Source: Cephalotus follicularis (Eukaryota; Streptophyta; Magnoliopsida; Oxalidales; Cephalotaceae). Taken from it: DNA of 64,000 bases. Location of the stretch: positions 124,001 through 188,000 of the forward strand of contig BDDD01002250.1 of assembly GCA_001972305.1 (NCBI GenBank). Direction: 5' to 3'. The translations under genes were made by a program, and so were the position numbers. Of this stretch, positions 22,387 to 33,876 are shown one piece after another; position 1 is the first letter of the stretch; each line of letters opens with the position of its first letter. The notes beneath the pieces were generated by a model. That model ran no database searches, was not told the origin of the DNA, and worked only from the letters and a program-made list of their open reading frames with translations.

Positions 22387-25300
22387 TGTAACACCCCCGA
22401 TTCAGTGGGAGTCATCACGGTTCCTAATCCGAGACTAATCATAACCTATCTTATAACATGGCACATTTTATTCCTTTTTATCAATTTATTAACTTAGCAT
22501 GTATTCATATTTAACTATAAATCAAGGTTCGCCTTCATTCTTATTATCAAGTTATTAACTCATCTTTAAATCAAATTGCGTGATGGTCTAAAACTTAACA
22601 ATTATAATCTAATAATGGTCTAGCAACTTTATTCAAAATATGAAACTTAAACATAAACTGGAAGTTAAAACATAAACCAAAAACTTAAACATAATTCTAA
22701 GTCAAGACTGAAAAACATAATATAGTTCTAATAGAGGTCCTAACATGACCATAAAATAACTAAGCCAAAAATGAGTCCATCCCCTAAGTGTTCCTTATCA
22801 TAGGTGGCATCTCGCTCATCACACATTGCCCGGACGCTATCCCATAGTACCTGCCGCATGGAAACAAAAACGCGGCTGAGCAAACCTCAGTATGGATATA
22901 GAATCATAAAATATAAAACGAAAATTTTTAAGATAGAAAATACCTGAATATCATATACCTAAAGCATAAAATTATTTAACATATTTTCGAAAAGAACGAA
23001 GGTGAGTAGTCATACAATAAATTCAAAACGAATATCTAACTTTCAAAAACGTTATTCAATTTCAAAACTTAACCCAAGTTCAAAACAGTATCCAAATCAA
23101 ACGTTCAATTTACTTTAACGTCAACCAAGTTAAAGGTTTTAAAATAAAAACTTATCCGATTCAATAATCTCATCATAGAGATCCAAACATATCACATAGA
23201 CTTATCCGATTCCAATATCTCATTACCGAGATCCAAAGCGCATACACATATGCGAAGGTGCAAGGGGTTCATGAGGTCCACATGCCAAATAGGAAGACGT
23301 GTACGGCACTACACAATCAATCTCCAAAATTCGAATCCAAAACATATAAAAAAATAGAGTATACCCATACGCCTCTATCACAAAATCGGATCCATAAATC
23401 CACCTCATGGGATTTATTCAACAGAAAGAGAGACACCGTAGTCAAATCACACCGCTACGGAAGTGTCACGTCCCCGTGCCAGGCCTACGAAGTGCCTATG
23501 GTACCTCCATAGGTAGGAAATATCTCTCTGTGTATTCTTATTTCGAAAACATCACTTTATTTCTAAAAAACATTTTAAAAATGTAATCACATTTTCTAAA
23601 CATTTTCTGGACAGAGCAAAATCATTACGTAACATCAACTCATTTATTTTTCAACCATAAAGAGAAGATTGTATCATGACATATCGTAAAACATAACAAA
23701 GTCTATAAAATGAGATCATAGATTAAAACTGATTTTAGTTTGATAAACAGATAGTCAAAGAACGAAAGCATCCGCACTTTAATTATAAAAAGTAAAACGG
23801 GACAGTTTCAATAAAATCGGATAGCCAAATAGCAGAAAATTCGTGCATTATTCATAAAGTAAAACTATATTTTTACCATAATAAAAACAATAGAAGGGTG
23901 TCAAAGAAACGAAGATCCGTACCTTAAACGATCACAAAAATAACTTTACGAATTGATCAACAATTAAAAGTCCCTCGAAACACAACAATCTAAAAGATAC
24001 AATACATTCATACAAGGGTTCAAAATCACTTTCAACCATCAAACAGTAATTTAGCAATGCTTAAAACATGCTCCAATTCATTACAAAACCAAACGGATGA
24101 TAAAACTTGAAACCAGAAAATTTCTGGGCAATTCCAGTCGACTGCATGAGGGTCCAGTCGACTACTCAAAGGTGGCAGTCGACTGTGTGGCATAGGCAGC
24201 TGACTACTCAGCTGGGTATGAATCCAGTCGATTACTCAAAGGGTGACAGTCGACTACTCAAACTGGGTAGCATCCAGTCGGCTGGAACAATGGTCTAGTC
24301 GAATGTTGAAGGCAAACAGTCGGCTGTTCTGGGCGACAGAACAGCAAAAACACAGCAATTCAACTCCAATTTCCGGTTAAAACTCCATTATCACAATACC
24401 AGTTGATTTTAAACACGTATATAGGTCTTATGTGACTTAACCGTGGCATTTAAAGTCAAGAAATCATACAAGGGTGATCTTACTTTTAAAGGAAGCAAAA
24501 TTCTATTTCCTAGCATGCTTAACTACTAATCAATTTCCTGTTAAACACTAACTAACAAGTTTAAAACTTGTTTACCGCCATTATTAGACTTTCCAGGACT
24601 TACTAACGATCTCATAACAGTAACAAATCATACATAGCAAGAAATCAAACTAAGACCCACTAGCAACCACATAAACATGCATTGGATATCATTAAACTAA
24701 TTCTAATTCTTAAGCCACAATAACAGAGGAAGACCAACCTGGTATGATGATCAAAGGAGAACAAGACGAATATAATTCTTGCAGGTACGGTTCCCAGGAA
24801 CAATGACACATAATAGAGGCATGCAATGACTAATGGCATATATATATATCACTTAGAAAAGGCAAATTAGGTCATGCTAAGTCAAAAAGGAAGTCAAAAT
24901 CTGTTATAATAAGGAAAAGGAGCAAAATTTCGGGATTGTGGGTGAGAATTGAGGGAAAGAAATCAGTTTTTGTGAGGGAGAAGGAAGAAAAACGGGAATG
25001 GAGGGAGAAAAATAGAAAGAAAGTCTTTTATTTGCCAAAATACAATATTTATTCCCATTTTTAAAATCCTTTTGTATTAAAAACCAATTTTGATCATTTA
25101 AAAATACCAACAACAATTATTACTCATTTATAATTACATTTTATCAATTATCCAAAGGCAATATAATTGGTTTTTATAAAGCCCAAAATAAAAGGATTTG
25201 TTTTCCAATTAAAACAATTTCACCACGTTAATAATAAAAACCAATTTAATATTTATACGAAATATAATTCAATTAATTTTACCTATTCATGTACATAGTC

Positions 25301-25458
25301 CGATCAATATTCACTAGCCTAAATTTAACGTCTTTAAGCATAAAAGCCCGAATTATTATTCACCAACCATATAACAAAATAAAATTTCACAATATGCACA
25401 CCGACATAAAATCAAGCAATAATCCAAAAATAGGCACACGAACAAACGGGGTATTACA
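22387..25458 (-). repeat. 5' LTR of element C
   Basis: On its own strand it starts TGTAATACCCCG (25458) and ends GGGGGTGTTACA (22387), 3072 bp. A palindrome array lies at 24133-24325. The same family appears as solo LTR H and as the fragment 54601-56349. Confidence 0.92.
24133..24325. repeat. Palindrome array, CAGTCGACTG type (LTR C 5')
   Basis: Nine sites with steps 20, 21, 21, 28, 22, 28, 21 and 21 bp. The sites decay from CAGTCGACTG to variants such as CAGCTGACTA, CAGTCGATTA, CAGTCGGCTG and TAGTCGAATG. Confidence 0.88.
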
Positions 25459-25463
25459 TTACC

Positions 25464-25685
25464 TGCCTGTCATCTTCGGAGCGAAGGTGATAGTTAGGTG
25501 GTGCACAGTTGGTGCTAGGAGTTAGCGACAGGTGACACCCAACAACTGTATGAATTGATTGTACCGTAGTGCGGTATTCTTGCATATGTATTGTTGATGG
25601 CCACTTGGCATGATTGCTTATTTATTGGCTCATTAAATGTTATTTTGATATAAACTGTCATACATGTTGCATTCATATATTCCTT
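25464..25685 (+). repeat. 5' LTR of element D, resumed and truncated
   Basis: It matches 30045-30272 of the 3' LTR up to ATATATTCCTTA. It then switches to unrelated sequence, so the last roughly 390 bp of the LTR, the PBS and the gag start are deleted. Confidence 0.9.
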
Positions 25686-25704
25686 ACATTTCATCCGACA
25701 ACAG

Positions 25705-26097
25705 ATGACTGCTAATGCCACTCACATGGAGGAAATGCAGCGATTGTACATTCGAGCACAACAGGTCAGACAACCTTCTGGACGGTCTAGGCGAGCTTCC
25801 AGACAGCACCGACAGACTGCTACTCGAAATGCTTGTCGTTCCAGAACTTCAATCCGAAGCCGCAGTCCAAATTTTGGAGGATGTAAATTTTGTGGTCTTC
25901 TAAATCATGAGGAAACTAAATGCTGGAAGAAGACAGGAAAGTGCCTGAGATGTGGTTCGTCTGATCATTTCATGAGAGAGTGTCCCCGTATGAAAACTCA
26001 ACCAAGTAATGATGGAGCTGGTGGAAGCAGCACAGCTGCTCAACTGCGAGGAGATACTGGCAAAAGAATCATGCAAGGTAAGGTTATACTCACCTAG
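25705..26097 (+). pseudogene. Element D gag: zinc-knuckle fragment
   Basis: An open frame of 130 codons. An N-terminal helix-like part (MEEMQRLYIRAQQVRQ) resembles the early gag of the A2 remnant. A basic Arg/Ser-rich stretch and two CCHC knuckles (CKFCGLLNHEETKC, CLRCGSSDHFMREC) follow, then a linker ending RGDTGKRIMQGKVILT and a TAG. The capsid part between the N-terminus and the knuckles is missing. The knuckles bind genomic RNA in intact relatives. The piece ends where the protease should begin. Confidence 0.85.
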
Positions 26098-26305
26098 AGG
26101 TAATATGATGTTATCATTGCTCATGTATCGATTGACCCTATAACCATATACTCATGCATTGCATCATATCATGTACAACTTGCATTACATCACTGTTTGT
26201 GTACACATGTTTTGGAGGCAAGTGCTCCAACTAGTAAATGCTTGATGACCGATGCGATAATGGAGGATAGTGCGACCCCGATTGTGAGATTTCAGCATTG
26301 AATTA
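26098..26305. other. Unassigned filler between gag and RT of element D
   Basis: About 200 bp AT-rich sequence replaces the protease. No protease motif and no similarity to other parts of the window are visible. It may be filler DNA from double-strand break repair. Confidence 0.5.
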
Positions 26306-27318
26306 TTGCCTGGAACTGCTCCTATATCCAGAGCACCGTACCAAATGGCTCCTGCCGAACTGAAGGAGTTGAAAGTTCAAATACAAGATTATCTTGACAA
26401 GGACTTTATCAGACTGAGTGTATCACCATGGGGAGCACCGATTCTGTTTGTGAAAAAGAAGGATGGATCGATGCGGCTATGCATTGATTACAGGCTGTTA
26501 AATCAAGTGACTGTGAAGAACAAGTATCCTCTGCCACATATTGAGGAATTGTTCGATCAATTACAAGGATCAACTGTATTCTCCAAGCTTGACCTGAGAA
26601 CAGGCTATCATCAGTTGAGGGTTAGAGAAGGTGATGTGGAGAAGACTGCATTTAGAACCAGATATGGGCACTACGAGTTTCTGATACTGCCTTTTGGTTT
26701 GAGGAATGCTCCTGCAGCCTTTATGTGTCTGATGAACAGAGTGTTCCAACCTTACCTGGACCAGTTTGTCATTATATTCCTAGATGACATCCTGATCTAT
26801 TCAAAGAGCATTGAGGAGCACATGCAACATTTGCGGATTATATTGCAGACACTACGGAACGAACAGCTATACGCCAAATTCAGCAAGTGCAAATTTTGGC
26901 TGGATCATGTGACATTCCTAGGTCATATTGTGTCGTGTGAAGGATTGTTGGTGGATCCTTCGAAGATCGAGAGTATTGTTGATTGGTCCTAACCGAGGAA
27001 CGTTACGGAGGTTCGTAGTTCTTGGGATTGGCTGGCTATTACCGAAGATTCATTGAGGGATTTTCAAAACTTGCTACACCACTGACACAGTTGACTCAGA
27101 AGAAGTCCAGTTTTGTGTAGGATGATTCTTGTGAGGCAAGTTTCCAAGAATTGAAGAGTCGGTTGATTTCGGCTCCAGTGTTGGCATTACCGGAGGGTAA
27201 TGAGGGATTTACTATCTACACTGATGCTTCTGGGAAAGGATTGGGATGTGTTCTTATGCAACATGGCAGGGTGATTGCATACGCATCAAGGAAGTTGAAG
27301 CTGTACGAGGAAAATTAT
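26306..27318 (+). pseudogene. Element D pol: reverse transcriptase and RNase H N-terminus
   Basis: Open from [15 protein letters not shown] through all RT motifs: [75 protein letters not shown], catalytic FLDDILIYS, and [14 protein letters not shown] follows at 26992 (VDWS*). NVTEVR...GLAGYYRRFIEGFSKLATPLTQL and the RNase H start ([31 protein letters not shown]) come next with a frameshift and a TAG. The RT itself is intact over about 228 codons. RNase H is cut near YEENY and joined to the integrase C-terminus. Confidence 0.9.
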
Positions 27319-27828
27319 CGGAGATGATCAAGAAGAGACTGCTAGCTGCACAGAGTCGGCAGAAGAGTTACGCCGATATCAAGAGAAGGAAGCTAGAGTT
27401 TGAGAAGGGGGATCACGTTTTCTTGAAGATTTCGCCTTCGAAAGGGATACACCGTTTTGGTCTTAAAAGGGAAGTTAGCTCCAAGGTATATTGGACCTTA
27501 TGAGATACTGGATAGAGTGGGGGAGGTAGCATACCAGATTGCACTACCACCTAGTTTGTCGGACGTGCATAACGTATTCCATGTCTCCATGCTACGGAAA
27601 TACGTACCCGACCCATCTCACATTTTGAGCTATGACCCTAGATTCATTAGCCCGAGATTGACTTATGAAGAAAGACCGACGAGGATTGTGGATCGCACGG
27701 AAAAGGTTATGAGGAACAAGACCATACCTATGGTCAAAGTGCTGTGGCGGTTTCACGGAGCGGAGGAAGCTACGTGGGAACGTGAGGACGAGATGAGGGA
27801 GACATTTCCCCACTTATTCGGAATGTAA
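27319..27828 (+). pseudogene. Element D pol: integrase C-terminus and chromodomain
   Basis: The frame starts at [22 protein letters not shown] and shifts once near HRFG/LKR. It then gives KGKLAPRYIGPYEILDRVGEVAYQIALP, FHVSMLRKYVPDPSH and a chromodomain tail (VLWRFHGAEEATWEREDEMRETFPHLF) before the stop at 27826-27828. The zinc finger and D,D-35-E core are absent. In relatives this tail contacts chromatin. The joint with RNase H leaves no integrase activity. Confidence 0.88.
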
Positions 27829-27861
27829 TGTAGGGGCTAAATTCGAGGACGAATTTGCTTT

Positions 27862-27874
27862 AAGGAGGGGGGAA
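27862..27874 (+). other. Polypurine tract of element D
   Basis: AAGGAGGGGGGAA lies directly before the TGTAATAACC start of the 3' LTR. Confidence 0.9.
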
Positions 27875-30658
27875 TGTAATAACCGCAAATTCAATTCGTG
27901 TACATTGTAATAATGATTAATAAAATGTGCACTCATTTGAATTTAATGTCCAATTATTATAATTTGTGATTGGTAATTACTTGGGATGAATGGAGATGCA
28001 ATTCGGTGAAAATCAAACTTAAGAAACCCTAAAACAGCCATTGACAGCCGACTGCCACAGGGGGGGAAGTCGACTGCCTGGTTTATAAAGGTACAGCCGA
28101 CTATCACAGGGGAGCAGTCGACTGCCAGATTCGTGTTGTGGGCAGTCGACTGCCAGTTGAAGACAGCCGAATGGATCGGTACATAATAGGTGTCTGTGCA
28201 TGCCTGTTAAACTGAACCAAGAGGAGATTGCATGGTGGGCAGGTGTCACATGAGACAGGAGCTGCCAGAGCATGCAAAAAGGCATGCTTGCATGTCCTCT
28301 ATTCCCTCTACAACTTGCAGGCTTGTAACCTGTAAGAATCAAAAGAGAGAAAGGTGAGAAGAAAGAGGTGCATGTGAGAGAGAGAGGAATGAGAGGAGCT
28401 GAGTTAAAGAACTCTGGAAAATTCAAGGCTTATATCAACTGTTGAATTGTGATATGAGTGTTAGAAACACTGAATATTGAGGAGAGTTGCTGGAAATTAT
28501 TGAAAGCTTGCATTGGGGAGATAGGAGAGCTCAAGGAAAGAGGATTCGAGCTTTGGACTCTTGGTAAGTTTCTAAATTCGAACTTACTATTATTGCAATG
28601 ATAGTGTAAACTAGGAGGATGTTCACTATCTTCTGTTAATGTTTAAAGTTAACAATATTTAAATGGAATTAGAATTGATATTGAAAAGGAGTAGGAAATA
28701 TGGAGATGGAGCTTAGAGAATTGTTACTAGGCCTATGGTTCGATTAGGGTTGCTGTTATAATTGTCTCTAAGCATGTGTATACTGGCTAAACACATATAC
28801 ACTTCTATAACATGAAACATGATGGTTACTAGAAGTAGAAGTGAATAATAGGAACGTATTGATAATGGAAGTTTAAGACTTAAGGAACTAGTTATAAGCT
28901 ACTGTTGAAGTAGTATTGCATATGGATAACTAGTTAATCTCCTGGTTAATGACTGAACCTTAATGCATGTACTGTATAGAGTAATCTTGCTGGAATTAAA
29001 AGATTGTTGGAGGACTTTGGAAACTCAAAGAGATAGATCATTCCAATTGATCTTGGGATAGTGATTTAAGGTAGGGGTAACGATATGTTATGGAAGATAT
29101 GAGTATGCATATCATGTATGTTTAGTTCCTGCATGATTACATGTGTTGAAATTGGTTGGAAATTGAACTTGAATTGCATGAACTGCTACTGCCTGTATTT
29201 TCTGGGCAGAAGCAGTCGACTGTTCTTCATGACAGTCGACTACTCAACCCTATCCAGTCGACTGCCAAGGCAAAGCAGTCGACTACTCAACCAAGGCAGC
29301 CGGCTACTCTTGAAGGCAGCCAACTGTCCTGGATAAAATTGGCTAATATAGGTCTGTTTGGACCTCAATTTTGAATGTAATTCAACTTGGCCTCCATTTG
29401 GATGACTACAACAGTTAACCCTGGCCTCATATACAATTACATTCCAAAAGTAAACAATGTACGCACTCCTTGTGAGTGTTGCATATGAATTGACTATGTA
29501 ATGCTATTCTTTGTGAATCCTTGCATTGATACTGATTTGTGTTATTGCTACTAAATATGCCACTGTCATATTAGTATATACTGTTTTGGTGTCATTTAAC
29601 ACCACTACCACTTGTATTTCGATAATTGGAACCAACTATGGGCTATGTACCCAAATTATGATATCAACTATCATTTTCAAATGGATGATTATTGCCAAAT
29701 GAACTACTGATTTTTCGTCCTATATGAGAGGTAGCTACTATTTTGTTTCCAAATTGGAAATCACTACTGTACTGATATCGTTTTCCTCATATGAGATGTA
29801 CGATCACTGAAATGTTATATGTTTCTAAAGAAACATCTTTTATATTGCATACTATTGGTATATGTAATATTACTATTGAACTGCTTGAATTATTTGTCTA
29901 TGCTTACTGCCGTAGTTTAGTGATGGAGGATATCACTGACTACGGATGTGATTCTGGGTGCCAGGAGTTGGCCAGAGTATCACCCAAACATATCTGCATT
30001 GCAGATCTTATTTGTTAAACTACCCGCCAACGCCGGTAGTAAATGTTACCTGCCTGTCATCTTCGGAGCGAAGGTGATAGTTAGGTGGTGCACAGTTGGT
30101 GCTAGGAGTTAGCGACAGGTGACACCCAACCACTGTATGAATTGATTGTACCCTTGTGCGGTATTCTTGCATATGCATTGTTTATGGCCACTTGGCATGA
30201 TTGCTTATATATTGGCTCATTAAATGTTATTTTGATATAAACTGTCATACATGTTGCATTCATATATTCCTTATCATGCATTATCTTCCTACTTAGCCAA
30301 GTGAGGACAACGGCTAACGCCTACAATTTCAGATTAAGCGAAGATGTTGGAGTTGCTGCTGAAGCTTGGAGAGCTTCTTATATTTGATTTAAGGTTGTTA
30401 TTTTTGTGATGTTGTACTATTTTGTATTGAACGGTTCATACCTCGTTAATGTTGTACTTCCGCTTGTAAGGATAATTTATTTGAATTGTAACCGCACGTA
30501 GTATAGGATGCGTGCAGATGACTTAAGTTATATTTTGGCTTATTGAATGCTTCCGCATATTATTTTATGATTTGTTAAATGAATGCTGGAATATATTCAA
30601 TTACTGATATCACCACATATGCTTGTCTTAACGTAAACCAAAATAACGGGGTGTGACA
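27875..30658 (+). repeat. 3' LTR of element D
   Basis: A complete 2784-bp LTR, TGTAATAACC to GGGGTGTGACA. It carries palindrome arrays at 28045-28178 and 29210-29328. The GAGGACAACGGCTAACGCC box (30303) and the GCTTCCGCA box (30549) lie close to its end, as in the LTRs of A, E and F. Confidence 0.92.
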
Positions 30659-30837
30659 CGGTCACTCTTAAATAATTCGCTGTCAATATGTTCCTGTCAA
30701 ATTCAGTGTTATAACATCGTTTTACATGCCATACAAAGTTGTTTTTGATGTTGGTAATCTTCTCGTGTTGAAAAATCTGAGTTTTGGCAACTAGATTGCA
30801 CAAGACTGCACTAAACTGCTATTCTGTCACCCAGAAC

Positions 30838-31045
30838 AGTCGGCTACCCATATGAACAGTCGGCTGTTTAGTATGAGTAGTCGACTGTCTTGTGTAACAG
30901 TCGAATGTTTTGTATTGAGTAGTCGACTGGAACCCTGTCACTGTCGACTGCCTGTAGTCCAGGTTATGTAGTCGACCGGCCCTGTTGTGTAGTCGACTGC
31001 CACCCCTTGGACAGTAGATTGGATCCCTGAAACAGTCGGCTGGTT
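30838..31045. repeat. Palindrome array, CAGTCGACTG type (LTR H)
   Basis: About ten sites, many degenerate (CAGTCGGCTG, CAGTCGAATG, TAGTCGACTG, TAGTCGACCG). Steps in the first half are 20, 21, 20 and 22 bp. Confidence 0.85.
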
Positions 31046-32508
31046 TGTCCTGTAACTTTCTGTTTTCATCCATTTGCTCTTCCGATGAATCCGGGTCTGT
31101 TTTAAACATCATTATGATTCTGTTTTGTGCCCAAAATGAATTTTAGACCCTTATTTGAATATTGTTATGTTGTATAGATTATTGTGCTACGTAAGGCAAA
31201 TAGATTTATCGGATATTCGTAAGTTAATCTGTGATCGCATAAGGTACGAATTCTATCGTTCTTTGGCTATCTGATTTCATTGAAACAATTCAGTTTCACT
31301 TTTATGATTAATGTACGGATATTCTGCTCTTTGCTACTCTCTTCGATTTTAGCGAAATAAAATCAGTTTTGGACATCCGAATTATTTGAAATAAATTCAG
31401 TTTTATGAACTTGTTTTAAGTATATTTCGTATGCTTTGAAATAAGTCTGTTGATATTTTACGGAAATGAAAATTTTTCTGGCTTAATGAATTCAGCTGTG
31501 TTATGTTTACGAAATGCTATGCAAATGTCTCTTTATTGTGAAAATAAAAGAGTTGCCTTTGGATTATGAAAGTATACGTTATGTGAAACTATATCGTTTG
31601 AGAACGATTTATGATTATGTTTTGGGAAACCTTTCTATGTGGTTTAATTGGTTTTGATGAAATCAAAGTTTTGAAATGGTGAAATACTGAGCTTTTGTAC
31701 CCACCTATGGGGCGTACCATAGGCATGCTGTGGGCCTGGCACGGGGGCATGACACCTTTCGTAATGGTGTGATTAGTTTACGGCGTCTCACTGGGATATC
31801 CTTGGATAGGATTTGTGATTGAGGCGTATGGATCTATCCTAGTTATATGTTTTGGGATATGTTATGGGAATTGTATGTGTAGTGCCGTACACTGCAATTC
31901 TTTTGGCAATGTGGATGTCGTGAATCCCTTGCTACTATGTGTTTCTGATATGTTATGTGTTTTGGTGCTCAGTTATGGAACCTATGTTTTAGAAAGGTAT
32001 GCTTTATGTTTTCAAAGCTATGAACTTGGTTTATATGTTTTGCCGTGGGCATTTACAAAGTATGTTTAAACTATTTTATTGCTTAAGATTTCTGTTTAAA
32101 AGCACCTTTGAAATCTTCTTGCTTTAAAATATCGTTTACTGTTTTACATTCTATATTCGTACTGAGGTTTGCTCAGTCGTGTTTTTGTTTCCATGCGGCA
32201 GGTTATCAGGAGCAACGGGGCAATGTGTGATGAGAGTGACTCTTTTGTGTCTGAGGATCATCTAGGAGCTATTACTTTGAGTTTATGTGGTCATAGTGGA
32301 ACCTGTTTAATGAACAATATGTTAATTTCAGTTTATGACATTGGTTATGAATAAGTTTCCGTTTATAATCAGATTCAGTATGTTATTAGTTATGCTTTCA
32401 ACCATCACGTACTTAATAAAGATGAACTTTTCTAGTATGTTTTGTTATGTTAAGTTTTTGTTATATGCATCTGTAGCGACTCCCACAGCTCGGGGGTGTT
32501 ACATCGAC

Positions 32509-33876
32509 GCTTAAAGGACATATGCGTCGACACCTTAAGAAAAACGTCGATGCTTTAGAGTCCTGTTTGGACAGTTTTTCCGATTTTGACACCAGATGAT
32601 CCCGATTTCGTTTAGGATGCATTTGAGCATTTGTATGCATTGCATATGTACTATTTACTACCTTTTTAATAATTGTTTATGAACTGTTATGATTTCTAAA
32701 TTGTTATATTAATTTAGAAATGCGCATATGAGTTTGAAAACTACTCTGTTTGATTTCGAAAAAATAAAATGAGTATTGTTGTACTTTCGAACATACTGGG
32801 AAAGCAATTTCCACAACTGAAACTGTTTAAAGTATTTTCTATCTATTGGAAATACATATTTCAAATGTTTACAACTTTCGAAAACATTTTGAAATGAACT
32901 GCCTGTTATTGATCTAACGATCACTACTGCACTGTTTACTATACTGTTTACTGCACTATTACTGTGGCTATTCACTATGTTTGCTCTGTGAATTTACTGT
33001 GTTTGTGCATGAGTCACTAGTTGTGTGGCGGGGACTGCTAGCGTTGGCTAGTGGTAGGGTTGACCTAGGGGCTAGGAGTTGGCTGGGAAACTCACTGTAC
33101 TGTACTGTTGTCTTGCTTGGTTGCCTGGAGAAGGGACCGAAGTGGGAGTCCAACGTGGGACCAGGAGTTGGCGGCGTTGTACATACTGATTGCCTGTTTG
33201 TGGTCCCTTTGCGGACTTACTGTACTGTTTACTGGTCCTTTTCGGACATTACTATGCCTATCGATGTAGCCCTGGTCGGGTTACTACTGTACTGTTATTG
33301 CATACATATATTTCCACATATATGTCCCTACTGTTATTTTACTATACTGCTAACTTATATATTTTTTCATATATATATATATATATAAACTGGTAATTCT
33401 ACTACACTTCATCATCTATGCATACATTTCACGACATGCATTCAATGTTGATCCCAAACTACTTTTATGACTTAGCCGAGTGAGGACAAAGGCTAACCCC
33501 CTACTTTACAGATTGATGTGGTGGACTGGCTTTGTGAGTCAGCATGGATGAAGTACAAGTTTTAATAATTTCTTTACTAGGGGTTATGTCCCTTTGGGTG
33601 TTGTGTACTGTATTTTCCGATTACTTGACTTATGATGATACTGGTAATGTATTTTGGATCACGCTCCGTTTTTTGCGCTTTTAACAATGACAAACATGTA
33701 TTTTGTAACGTGTAGTATGAGATGCACGTTACGTGTTTTCAGCTTATGAGTTTTAATGCTTCCGCAACTGATATCTTATTTGAATAGTTTAAATTTTATG
33801 GTATTTGCATAAGCTGAATCTTAATATTAATTGTCTTTACCACTTTATGTGTGTTTATCGAAAACGGGGTGTGACA
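32509..33876 (+). repeat. 3' LTR of element F, resumed
   Basis: It continues the palindrome cluster and then the downstream LTR part: GAGTGAGGACAAAGGCTAAC (33478-33497), ATGCTTCCGCAACTG (33757) and the end AACGGGGTGTGACA (33876). An (AT)n run lies at 33368-33387. Together with 15715-16962 the LTR is about 2616 bp. Confidence 0.87.

Larger units (their letters stand above)
20089..25458 (-). mobile_element. Element C: Ty3/gypsy-type element with large internal deletion, inside LTR of D
   Basis: Minus-strand element with perfect TSD TTACC (20084-20088 and 25459-25463). The 5' LTR is complete (22387-25458, 3072 bp), followed by a PBS (22371-22382) and the start of gag. After about 95 codons gag is joined directly to the middle of the 3' LTR (20089-about 21936). 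Protease, RT, integrase, PPT and the first part of the 3' LTR are missing. Removing C restores a continuous D LTR matching 30040-30060. Confidence 0.92.
17909..30658 (+). mobile_element. Element D: internally deleted Tekay/Del-like element with both LTRs
   Basis: 5' TG at 17909 and 3' CA at 30658, with a perfect TSD CGGTC (17904-17908 and 30659-30663). The 3' LTR (27875-30658, 2784 bp) is complete. The 5' LTR (17909-20088 plus 25464-25685) is split by element C and lacks its last roughly 390 bp together with the PBS and the start of gag. The internal region keeps a gag zinc-knuckle part, RT-RNase H and an integrase C-terminus. Protease and the integrase core are gone. The LTRs look a few percent diverged by eye. 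It could not be mobilised without a PBS. Confidence 0.92.
16963..32503 (+). mobile_element. Solo LTR H (C-related family), inserted in LTR F and split by element D
   Basis: It starts TGTAATACCCTG at 16963 and ends CTCGGGGGTGTTACA at 32503, with a perfect TSD TCGAC (16958-16962 and 32504-32508). Removing element D (17909-30663) leaves about 2.8 kb with no internal region. The right part matches the reverse complement of the C LTRs, for example the stretch around 31710-31755 with CCACCTATGG and GCCTGGCACGGGG. It is therefore a solo LTR of a C-related family. A CAGTCGACTG array lies at 30838-31045. ORFs in it are not conserved proteins. Confidence 0.87.
8426..33876 (+). mobile_element. Element F: Tekay/Del-like Ty3/gypsy chromovirus, split by four insertions
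   Basis: The visible part runs from the protease DSG codon (8426) through RT, RNase H, integrase and chromodomain to a PPT (15701-15714) and the 3' LTR (15715-16962 plus 32509-33876, about 2616 bp). Its own 5' part lies to the left, beyond element E. Insertions are E (in protease), G (in RT), B1 (in integrase) and H (in the 3' LTR). The last bases GGGTGTGACA at 33876 abut the integrase region of the Athila-like element I, so F is inserted in I. Many stops make it inactive. Confidence 0.85.
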
